Assembly: GCF_018408575.1 (NCBI RefSeq)
Contig: NZ_AP023418.1
Location: 682,001 to 746,000, forward strand
Reading direction: 5' to 3'
DNA length: 64,000 bases
Source: Vescimonas coprocola
GTDB taxonomy: Bacteria > Bacillota > Clostridia > Oscillospirales > Oscillospiraceae
Numbering within the stretch: the stretch's first letter is position 1; each line of letters opens with the position of its first letter. Position numbers and translations under genes: made by a program. The notes beneath the pieces are model-generated. The model searched no databases. It saw nothing but the letters and a program-made list of their open reading frames with translations, and was not told the origin of the DNA. Below are positions 1 through 6,487 of the stretch, in pieces.

Positions 1-157
1 ACTCAATAAGGGCATAGTGGCTGATGTCTTTGAACTTGTCCCCCTCATAACTGCCCAAAGCAGACTTGGAGAGATGGGTCTGCTCCGCAAGCTGCTCCAG
101 CGTCAAGCCACGCTCCACACGCAGGTCTTTCAATCGTTCTTGTATGGATAGTTCCAT
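1..157 (-). CDS. XRE-family regulator, N-terminal part (cut by window edge)
   Basis: The first 52 codons of a minus-strand gene that runs off the left edge. It reads MELSIQERLKDLRVERGLTL and continues with a helix-turn-helix pattern (LEQLAEQTHLSKSALGSYE), typical of XRE/Cro DNA-binding domains. The ATG at 157-155 is preceded by an AAGGAGGG Shine-Dalgarno. It lies in the mobile element and probably regulates element genes (inference). What follows the HTH is outside the window. Confidence 0.8.
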   Translation of the reverse strand, partial: MELSIQERLKDLRVERGLTLEQLAEQTHLSKSALGSYEGDKFKDISHYALIE

Positions 158-194
158 GCTCTCCCTCCTTGTCTGCCAGATAAATTAGGATTTA

Positions 195-380
195 TCATTC
201 TTCCTTATCCTCAATTTCTCGCTCAAAAATTGAATATTTCCAATCATCAGTTCCAGAAATCAATCTCCACCCTTGCTTACCATATTCATTCAGCTTAGCA
301 ATATATCTGTCTAACTTAACATGAACATTAAACGAAGGCTCTGCGCTTAAATCTACGGTCATATACTCATATCTTTTCAT
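195..380 (-). CDS. small DUF4177-like protein
   Basis: A 61-residue protein starting MKRYEYMTVDLS. The start at 380 is chosen because an AAGGAG site lies just upstream; a longer reading to 413 has no SD. It contains LNEYGKQGWRLIS, which resembles the 'LN.LG..GWELV' core of DUF4177 proteins, small proteins of unknown function. It lies between the XRE regulator and the mobilization genes on the opposite strand. The role is unknown; the family match is from the motif only. Confidence 0.55.
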   Translation of the reverse strand: MKRYEYMTVDLSAEPSFNVHVKLDRYIAKLNEYGKQGWRLISGTDDWKYSIFEREIEDKEE

Positions 381-413
381 TTCTAATCTCCTTTTCAACT
401 TCCAATTTGTCAC

Positions 414-733
414 TCTGTACTTATTATTTTACCACAATTCCGAGAGCGTGGAAATAGCCTGTTTTTTAAGCCGATTTCCTACCTTTCGGATATACGGGAC
501 GGACGGTCATTTAGGTGTAGACTTATGGTAGTTCATCGATGGACAGCACCTTGAAAACAGAATGACCGTCCGAAAAAGGATACCCCGGCTGGGGAAGCAC
601 CGCAAGGAGCTGGACTTCGGGACAAGTTGTCCCGAAGTTGCGGGGAACGTGCCAACGCCGGAACACGCCGCAGGAATGGGGCAGGAAACCTTTTCGGGGA
701 GAACGGCAACAGAAAGCAAAATGGAGGGAACGC
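414..733. other. non-coding upstream region of the mobilization genes
   Basis: About 320 bases with no convincing gene. A 60-codon reading (562-744, MTVRKRIPRLGK...) overlaps the next gene, has no clear SD and is not called. The block at 551-574 recurs with one mismatch at 46012-46035 in the accessory island, so it is a leader shared by mobile elements. A hairpin sits at 615-637. Confidence 0.5.
615..637. repeat. perfect 10-bp inverted repeat (hairpin)
   Basis: Arms cttcgggaca and tgtcccgaag with a 3-base loop. No T-run follows, so it is not a standard terminator. It could be a regulatory RNA hairpin for the Cys-rich gene or a nick-region structure; the role is not known. Confidence 0.6.
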
Positions 734-1147
734 ATGAGAGATAACCCCTATAAAGACTTGCCGCCACTGGAACGCAGGCCGGACGGTTCCCTTTACCGCA
801 TGACACCGGCGCAGAGAAAACAGGCGGCCAGCCTGATACGCCGGGAGTGTTGTTGCCGTGAGGACGGCAACTGCATTGTCCTTGATGATGGGGACACCTG
901 CACCTGCCCGCAGACGATTTCTTTCTCGGTCTGCTGTAAGTGGTTCCGCTGGGCGGTCTTGCCGCTGGACGGGACGCTGGAAGCGGAAATTTTCCGGGAT
1001 AAGGACTTGAAACGCTGTGCGGTCTGCGGTGGCGTGTTCGTCCCCAAATCCAACCGGGCAAAATACTGCCCCGGCTGTGCCGCCAGAGTTCACAGGCGGC
1101 AGAAAACAGAAAGTGAACGGAAAAGGAGGTCTGCTGTGGACAGTTAG
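734..1147 (+). CDS. cysteine-rich VLP domain protein
   Basis: A 137-residue protein. The start at 734 (MRDNPYKDLPPLERR) follows a GGAGGG SD 6-7 bases upstream. It is rich in cysteines: RRECCCREDGNC, the C-T-C-P and VCCKWF segments, and a C-terminal CAVCGGVF...YCPGCAARVHRR zinc-ribbon-like pair. This is the 'cysteine-rich VLP' family often found in clostridial conjugative and mobilizable elements, usually beside RepA and relaxase genes as here. Its function is unknown; metal binding is likely from the CxxC pairs. Confidence 0.75.
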   Translation: MRDNPYKDLPPLERRPDGSLYRMTPAQRKQAASLIRRECCCREDGNCIVLDDGDTCTCPQTISFSVCCKWFRWAVLPLDGTLEAEIFRDKDLKRCAVCGGVFVPKSNRAKYCPGCAARVHRRQKTESERKRRSAVDS

Positions 1148-1258
1148 GAGCGAAAAAAGCCTTGATTTATCAGGCTTTGCAAGCCCCAAACCGGGGCAGG
1201 TGGTATAAAGTATCGCCCGGCCCGGAAAACGGGCTTCTAACCGTCCACAAAACGCGCT

Positions 1259-1654
1259 ATGACAAACACGATTTACATTCATCAGCCGGAACAGGCGTTC
1301 AGCTTCACCCGGCTCCCCAATTTCCTCTTTGAAGCCCCTACATTCCAGCCCCTGTCCAACGAGGCAAAGGTTCTGTACGCCTTTATCCTGCGCCGGACAG
1401 AGTTGTCCCGCAAGAATGGGTGGGCGGATGACTACGGACGGATTTTCCTGTATTACCCTATCTGCGAAGTGGTTGACCTGCTCCATTGTGGGCGGCAGAA
1501 AGCGGTGAACACCCTGCGGGAACTGCAATACGCCGGACTGGTGGAAATCCAGAAGCAGGGCTGTGGAAAACCCAACCGCATTTTCCCAAAATCCTATGAA
1601 GCGGTTCCAAACACCGACTTCAAGAAATCCGGTTCTGGTACGCCGGAGGACTGA
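1259..1654 (+). CDS. RepA_N-like replication initiator, probably truncated
   Basis: 131 residues, MTNTIYIHQPEQAFSFTRLP..., matching the N-terminal winged-helix region of RepA_N-type initiators (FTRLPNFLFE, LSNEAKVLYAFILRR, GRQKAVNTLRELQYAGLVE). Full family members are about twice as long. After the stop at 1652-1654 the other frames still read RepA-like linker (ENRTHEVRKS in one frame, TYENRTVYRNTKIKR in the original frame after further stops), so the C-terminal half appears lost or decayed. No strong SD is visible at the ATG. In integrative elements such proteins may support replication of the excised circle; here activity is doubtful. Confidence 0.65.
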   Translation: MTNTIYIHQPEQAFSFTRLPNFLFEAPTFQPLSNEAKVLYAFILRRTELSRKNGWADDYGRIFLYYPICEVVDLLHCGRQKAVNTLRELQYAGLVEIQKQGCGKPNRIFPKSYEAVPNTDFKKSGSGTPED

Positions 1655-1751
1655 AAACCGTACCCATGAAGTACGGAAATCACTCCTGAGACGTACGAAA
1701 ACCGGACGGTATATAGAAATACAAAGATAAAAAGATTGATTTATATTCTAT

Positions 1752-1823
1752 CCATTCCAATCCTATCCGAGCTATTTTCTGCGGGATTTTCCCTGTGGAA
1801 AACCCCGGATAGGAAAGGAATGG
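1752..1823. other. candidate origin of transfer (oriT), long inverted repeat
   Basis: A two-part inverted repeat immediately before the relaxase gene: ccattcc (1752-1758) pairs with ggaatgg (1817-1823), and tcctatccg (1761-1769) pairs with cggatagga (1806-1814), with AA on both sides between the two stems. Inside is a second imperfect hairpin, gggattttcc against ggaaaaccc. MobV relaxases act at hairpin origins close upstream of their gene, so position and shape fit an oriT. The nick site cannot be named from sequence alone. Confidence 0.5.
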
Positions 1824-1836
1824 GGAAAGGAGCAGA

Positions 1837-2781
1837 ATGGCACAACACGCAATTTTACGGTTTGAGAAGCACAAGGGCAACCCGGCAAGGCCGCTGGAAG
1901 CCCATCACGAAAGACAGAAAGAACAGTATGCCAGCAATCCCGACATTGACACAAGCCGGAGCAAATACAACTTCCATATCGTCAAGCCGGAGGGACGCTA
2001 TTACCACTTCATTCAGAGCCGGATTGAGCAGGCCGGGTGCCGAACCCGCAAGGACAGCACACGGTTTGTCGATACGCTGGTAACTGCCAGCCCGGAGTTT
2101 TTCAAGGGGAAATCCCCAAAGGAGATACAGGCGTTTTTCCAGAGGGCGGCGGACTTCCTCACCCACCGGGTAGGACGGGAAAATATCGTGTCGGCGGTGG
2201 TACACATGGACGAGAAAACGCCCCACCTGCATTTGACCTTTGTTCCGCTGACAAAGGACAACCGCCTGTGTGCAAAGGAGATTATCGGCAACCGGGCAAA
2301 CCTGACGAAGTGGCAGGACGATTTTCACGCCTATATGGTGGAGAAATATCCTGACTTGGAGCGTGGGGAGAGCGCCAGCAGGACAGGCCGGAAGCATATC
2401 CCCACCCGGCTTTTCAAACAGGCGGTTTCCCTCTCCCGGCAGGCAAGAGCCATTGAAGCCACACTGGACGGCATTAACCCGCTGAACGCCGGAAAGAAAA
2501 AAGAGGAAGCCCTCTCCATGCTGAAAAAGTGGTTCCCGCAGATGGAGAACTTCTCCGGGCAGTTGAAAAAGTACAAGGTCACAATCAATGACCTGTTGGC
2601 GGAGAATGAGAAGTTGGAAGCAAGGGCAAAGGCCAGTGAAAAAGGCAAGATGAAAGATACGATGGAACGGGCAAAGCTGAAAAGCGAACTGGACAATTTA
2701 CAGCGGCTGGTTGACCGTATCCCGCCGGATATACTGGCGGAACTGAAACGGCAGCAGCGGCACACGGTAAAGGAAAGGTGA
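1837..2781 (+). CDS. MobV-family relaxase (plasmid recombination/mobilization protein)
   Basis: 314 residues starting MAQHAILRFEKHKGN, with an AAAGGAG SD. MobV (Pre/Mob) relaxases nick one strand at oriT and pilot it into a recipient using another element's transfer machinery. The signature metal-binding motif is seen as VVHMDEKTPHLHLTFVP (about residues 128-144, H-x-D-E-x-x-P-H-x-H), and a conserved arginine/histidine region (TGRKHIPTRLFKQ) follows. The last third (from about residue 225) is a charged coiled coil. It sits between the candidate oriT and tnpW, so the element is mobilizable; no coupling protein or T4SS gene is visible. Confidence 0.9.
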   Translation: MAQHAILRFEKHKGNPARPLEAHHERQKEQYASNPDIDTSRSKYNFHIVKPEGRYYHFIQSRIEQAGCRTRKDSTRFVDTLVTASPEFFKGKSPKEIQAFFQRAADFLTHRVGRENIVSAVVHMDEKTPHLHLTFVPLTKDNRLCAKEIIGNRANLTKWQDDFHAYMVEKYPDLERGESASRTGRKHIPTRLFKQAVSLSRQARAIEATLDGINPLNAGKKKEEALSMLKKWFPQMENFSGQLKKYKVTINDLLAENEKLEARAKASEKGKMKDTMERAKLKSELDNLQRLVDRIPPDILAELKRQQRHTVKER

Positions 2782-2852
2782 TAGTATAAGCAGAAATTTT
2801 CGCCGCTCCTGTGCGGCATTGTACCTTGAAAACTGAATATGGAGGACACTGG

Positions 2853-3047
2853 ATGGCAAAAAGCGAAAGCGATATTTTTACACCCCGGACAGGGCAGGTC
2901 ATACAAGCAGAGAACGGCACGCAGTATTTTGTATGTGGGAACAACCGTATAAAAATCTCCGAACACTTCGCCGCAGGCGGGAAGCCCCTCGGTGATCTGA
3001 TTGTAGATGTGGTGCGGCATACCGCAGAAAAAGCCGCTTCAACCTGA
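2853..3047 (+). CDS. tnpW: TnpW-family transposon-encoded protein
   Basis: 64 residues, MAKSESDIFTPRTGQVIQ..., with GGAGG at 2841-2845 as SD; the longer reading from 2811 is discarded because it lacks one. The sequence (TQYFVCGNNRIKISEHF, GKPLGDLIVDVVRH) matches the short TnpW proteins of Tn4451-type elements, which lie directly before tnpX. The function of TnpW is not established. Gene order mob-tnpW-tnpX is that of this family. Confidence 0.75.
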   Translation: MAKSESDIFTPRTGQVIQAENGTQYFVCGNNRIKISEHFAAGGKPLGDLIVDVVRHTAEKAAST

Positions 3048-3057
3048 TAGCCCATCA

Positions 3058-3118
3058 TTGATAACACGCCCACGCTTATGATATAATTGCCATAGAGCAA
3101 AAGTATTGTAAGCGTGGG
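3058..3118 (+). promoter_or_regulatory. tnpX promoter with overlapping inverted repeat
   Basis: A sigma-A type promoter TTGATA (3058-3063), 18-base spacer, TATAAT (3082-3087). A perfect 10-bp inverted repeat, cccacgctta (3069-3078) and taagcgtggg (3109-3118), brackets the -10 and start region, which suggests an operator or a regulatory hairpin controlling recombinase expression. Confidence 0.6.
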
Positions 3119-3147
3119 TTGTTTCTTTAGAAGGAGGATTTTTAACG

Positions 3148-4770
3148 GTGAAACAACCTTACAATACTACGATTTACAACACGGCGCTTTATATGAGATT
3201 GAGCCGGGACGATGAACTGCAAGGAGAAAGCGGGAGTATTCAGACACAACGCATGATGCTCCGGCAATATGCCGCCGAGCATGGCCTGAATGTCATAGAT
3301 GAATATATCGACGATGGATGGTCTGGAACGAACTTTGACAGGCCGGATTTTCAGAGAATGATTGATGACATTGAGGACGGGAAAATCAACTGCGTTGTTA
3401 CGAAGGATTTATCCCGCTTAGGCAGAAACTACATTCTGACCGGCCAGTACACGGAAATCTACTTTCCCAGCAAAGGCGTCCGCTATATCGCTGTCAATGA
3501 CAATGTGGACACCATCAACGGAGAGAATGAGCTTGCCCCATTCCTCAACATTCTGAATGAAATGCACGCCCGCCAGACCAGCAAAAAGGTAAAGGCGGCC
3601 ATGCGGACACGGTTCGCAAATGGCGCACACTATGGAGCCTATGCTCCGTTTGGCTATGTCAAAGACCCAGATAAGAAAGGCCATCTTCTGATTGACCCGG
3701 AAACAAGGTGGATTATCGAAAAGATTTTTGACCTTGCCGTTCATGGCCGGGGAGCCGCCAGCATTACACGGATTTTGGTCGAAGAAAAAGTACCTACTCC
3801 CGGCTGGCTGAATTTCCAGAGATACGGCACTTTCGCAAATATCTATGCCGGAGCGCCGGAGGAAAAAGCCTATGCGTGGACGATAGCGCAGGTGAAAAGT
3901 ATTCTGAAAGAGGAAACCTATATCGGACACAGCGTCCACAATAAGCAGACCAATATTTCATTCAAAAACAAGAAGAAAGTACGCAAGCCAAAAGAGGAAT
4001 GGTATCGTGTGGAGAACACCCACGAAGCGATTATTTCCGAAGATGTGTTCCGTCAAGTACAGGAGCAGATTTGCAACAGGCGCAGACGGCAGAAGAACGG
4101 CACAACACAGATATTTTCCGGGCTGGTAAAATGTGCGGACTGCGGCTGGTCGCTGGCCTATGGTATGAACAGCCAGAACAAAAATCCCTATGCCCACTAC
4201 CATTGTAGCAAGTATGGGCAAGGATTGCACCAGTGTTCCATGCACTATATCCGCTATGATGTGCTTTACGCCTATGTCCTTTCCCGTCTGCAATACTGGT
4301 CTGTGCTGGTACAGCAGGATGGGGACAAACTTCTGAAACGGCTACTTAACGCCAGCGACAAGGAACGCAATACTGCAAGGAAGCGGCAGACAGCCGAACT
4401 GAAAAAGGCGGAAAAGCGCAAAGCAGAAGTAGACACCCTGTTTGCAAAAATGTATGAGGACTGGTCTGCCGGACGCATTACAGAATACAATTTCAATATG
4501 CTGTCCGAAAAGTATCAGGGCGAACAGCGAGAATTGGACGCAAAAATTGAACGGCTTCACGAAGCGATGGAGGTCGCCGCCCAGACAGCGGTTGACGCTG
4601 AAAAGTGGATAGGTCTGATGAAACAGTATGTCAATCCCACAGAATTGACGGCTGAACTTCTGAATACGCTGATTGAAAAAATCCTTGTCCATGAAGCGGT
4701 CAAAAGTGAGGACGGAAGCCGGGAACAGGAAGTGGAAATCTTCTACCGCTTTATCGGCAAAATCGAATGA
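3148..4770 (+). CDS. TnpX-type large serine recombinase
   Basis: 540 residues with a GTG start after AAGGAGG. It excises and inserts the element. The N-terminal resolvase domain (about 10-160) shows the catalytic serine in YMRLSRDD (Ser19) and the arginine region KDLSRLGRNY. A recombinase domain follows, then a zinc ribbon (CADCGWSLAYG ... HCSKYGQGLHQCS, about 329-365) and a long C-terminal coiled coil (about 395-490). The architecture and the upstream tnpW match TnpX of Tn4451 and TndX of Tn5397. It is the last gene of the element, about 35 bp from the apparent right junction. Confidence 0.92.
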   Translation: MKQPYNTTIYNTALYMRLSRDDELQGESGSIQTQRMMLRQYAAEHGLNVIDEYIDDGWSGTNFDRPDFQRMIDDIEDGKINCVVTKDLSRLGRNYILTGQYTEIYFPSKGVRYIAVNDNVDTINGENELAPFLNILNEMHARQTSKKVKAAMRTRFANGAHYGAYAPFGYVKDPDKKGHLLIDPETRWIIEKIFDLAVHGRGAASITRILVEEKVPTPGWLNFQRYGTFANIYAGAPEEKAYAWTIAQVKSILKEETYIGHSVHNKQTNISFKNKKKVRKPKEEWYRVENTHEAIISEDVFRQVQEQICNRRRRQKNGTTQIFSGLVKCADCGWSLAYGMNSQNKNPYAHYHCSKYGQGLHQCSMHYIRYDVLYAYVLSRLQYWSVLVQQDGDKLLKRLLNASDKERNTARKRQTAELKKAEKRKAEVDTLFAKMYEDWSAGRITEYNFNMLSEKYQGEQRELDAKIERLHEAMEVAAQTAVDAEKWIGLMKQYVNPTELTAELLNTLIEKILVHEAVKSEDGSREQEVEIFYRFIGKIE

Positions 4771-4794
4771 CACATCTTGAGATACCCAACAATA

Positions 4795-4812
4795 TCTTTA
4801 ACTAAGGGAAAC
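4795..4812. other. apparent right junction of the mobile element
   Basis: Upstream of about 4805 the reading frame of the following gene meets a stop (TAA at 4799-4801). From 4808 it reads E-T-G-L-S-C-P-D, the continuation of an XRE helix-turn-helix domain. The point where homology to the host gene starts, just after the recombinase gene, marks the element/host junction. The exact crossover dinucleotide cannot be fixed without the left end. Confidence 0.6.
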
Positions 4813-5542
4813 GGGGCTGTCCTGCCCGGATGTGCAGCTGCTGCCGCAGTTGGCGGATCTGTTCCATGTGACGCTGGACGATCTGTTTGGCCGTGAGGCT
4901 CCGCAACCGGAGCGGACGGCGGAGCAGGAGGAGATGGAGATGGAGCGCACCCTGCCGTGGCCGGACGATGATACTCTATATGCAGTGGTGTATCATGGGC
5001 ATCAGCTGCTGACGGAGGAGCCGGCAGCGCTGAGAGGACACCGGGAGGAACTGCGGTTCGTGTACGACGGTCCGGCGGTGAATGTCAGCAGCTGGTTCGA
5101 CGTGGTGTGTGAGAGCGGCCCGGTGGAGGGCAGCGTCACCGCCGGAGGAGACGTGAAGTGCGGCGAGGTAGGCGGCAGTGTCACGGCTGACGGAGATGTG
5201 GCGTGTGACGCCGTAGGCAGCGGCGTGCAGGCCGGCGGTGATGTGCATTGCGCCGGTGTGGAGGGCAATGTCACCGCAGGCGGCGATGTGGCCTGCGGCG
5301 GGGTGACGGGTGACGTCCGGAGCGGCGGCGATGTGGCCTGCTGGAGTGTAGGCGGCAGCGTCCGGGCCGGGGGAGACGTGGTGTGCCGCAAGGGCGGCGA
5401 CGGCTTCGTATTCACTACCGGTGAAAGGAACGTGGAGGTTTCCGACGTGGCGGAGACAGTGGAGGATATCCGCCAGACGGCCAAGGGGTTGAAGGACAGC
5501 CTGCGGGAGATGTTCCGCAGGAAGCCTTCCGAGGAGGAGTAA
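4805..5542 (+). pseudogene. XRE regulator with bactofilin-like repeat domain, 5' end removed by element insertion
   Basis: About 245 codons of a gene that has lost its start. It opens inside a helix-turn-helix domain (GLSCPDVQLLPQLADLFHVT, then LDDLFG), which ends XRE domains followed by a linker. After an acidic linker come six consecutive 15-residue units of the type GSVTAGGDVxC (5129-5398), probably a beta-helical domain like bactofilins, then an amphipathic tail. The intact form would be a DNA-binding protein with a polymer-forming or ligand-sensing beta-helix. The missing N-terminal half should lie beyond the other end of the element. An internal GTG/ATG restart cannot be excluded. Confidence 0.7.
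5129..5398 (+). repeat. six tandem 45-bp coding repeats
   Basis: Six units of 45 bases encode 15-residue repeats with the pattern G-x-V-x-(A/S)-(G/D)-G-D-V-x-C. The unit keeps GDV and a cysteine at the same position in all six. The copies differ at the DNA level, so the repeat is old and kept at the protein level. Confidence 0.75.
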
Positions 5543-5633
5543 GCTGTAACAGCTTTGTATCAAATTGTAACGAATTTGTATATATTAGATGAAAGAAAAA
5601 CGGAAGGAATATAGATGTTTTTACGAAAAACTA

Positions 5634-5662
5634 TTGACGGGCGCAGACGGGTATGGTAAGGT
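5634..5662 (+). promoter_or_regulatory. promoter of the lipoprotein gene
   Basis: TTGACG (5634-5639), 17-base spacer, TAAGGT (5657-5662), 55 bases before the start codon. Confidence 0.5.
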
Positions 5663-5716
5663 CTTTTACAGAGGAGCACCGTAAAAAAGAGCTTTGAAGT
5701 GAAGGAGGATCATATT

Positions 5717-6334
5717 ATGAAACGTTTCCTGACGATGGTGCTGATGCTGTGCCTGTGCGTGGGACTGTGCGCCGGCTGCGCCCAGAATCAGCAGCCCGAT
5801 CCTCAGAAGCCGGAAAACGGTACGCTGACGGCTGAGGAGCTGGAGGAGTTTCAGGCGATGTTCACGCCGGGCAGCTGGTACAGTCAGGCCACCACCAGCA
5901 GCTATACCTCCCCGAAGGATATCGACCTGCACCACCTGTTTTACGACGGCATCGGGTTCTACGGGCTTCTCTATGGCCACACCTATCTCACCGACCGGGA
6001 GCGGGCGTATCTGACGTCGCTGGATCCGGAGTCGGTCATGCAGTACTTTCGGGCGCCCCGGCAGGTGATGGACGCCGTGCTGAAGGAGTATTTCGGCGTG
6101 TCTCTGGCGGAAACCAATCAGGTGGGGTTGTCCAAATTCATCTATTGGGCGGAGACAGATAGCTATTACGTCGCCCACACGGATACCCGTATGACCTCTG
6201 TGACCCTCACCGGCGGCGAGCGGGCGGAGGACGGCACGGTGACGCTGCGGTATGACGGTGGCGTGATCGTCCTGATCCACCACGACGGCCACGACACCGC
6301 AGAGTATACAGTTCACTCCCACCAGTGCGGATGA
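5717..6334 (+). CDS. lipoprotein of unknown function
   Basis: 205 residues, start at 5717 after GAAGGAGG. The N-terminus MKRFLTMVLMLCLCVGLC is a lipoprotein signal peptide with lipobox LCAGC, so the mature protein is anchored by lipid at Cys21 on the outside of the membrane. The rest is acidic and soluble, with a helical first half (LTAEELEEFQAMF) and a C-terminal part predicted as strands (DGTVTLRYDGGVIVLIHHDG). I do not recognise the family. It has its own promoter and terminator, so it is monocistronic. Confidence 0.75.
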   Translation: MKRFLTMVLMLCLCVGLCAGCAQNQQPDPQKPENGTLTAEELEEFQAMFTPGSWYSQATTSSYTSPKDIDLHHLFYDGIGFYGLLYGHTYLTDRERAYLTSLDPESVMQYFRAPRQVMDAVLKEYFGVSLAETNQVGLSKFIYWAETDSYYVAHTDTRMTSVTLTGGERAEDGTVTLRYDGGVIVLIHHDGHDTAEYTVHSHQCG

Positions 6335-6354
6335 CGGAGCGATATGAAACCACA

Positions 6355-6390
6355 CATCCCCCGGAGTACTGCTCCGGGGGATGCTCTTTT
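6355..6390 (+). terminator. intrinsic terminator after the lipoprotein gene
   Basis: A 12-bp stem catcccccggag/ctccgggggatg with a 5-base loop, followed by CTCTTTT. Confidence 0.85.
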
Positions 6391-6405
6391 CCCGGAAACA
6401 AATGG

Positions 6406-6434
6406 TTGTAACCGGTGGAAGGGTGTGATATAAT
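6406..6434 (+). promoter_or_regulatory. promoter of pepF
   Basis: TTGTAA (6406-6411), 17-base spacer, TATAAT (6429-6434) with an extended -10 TG one base upstream. Confidence 0.7.
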
Positions 6435-6487
6435 GAGACGGAAAAATCGGCGGGGAGCCGCCTATCTGAAAAGCAGGAGGAACGAAC

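Noticed and set aside
562-744. 60-codon ORF before the Cys-rich VLP gene
   Set aside because: No convincing SD, overlaps the next gene, contains a hairpin; the similar block at 46012-46035 diverges at once in coding terms. Treated as leader.
5129-5398. Regular 45-base repeats considered as a CRISPR or minisatellite
   Set aside because: Units are contiguous, in frame, with varied DNA but conserved residues; this is a protein repeat.
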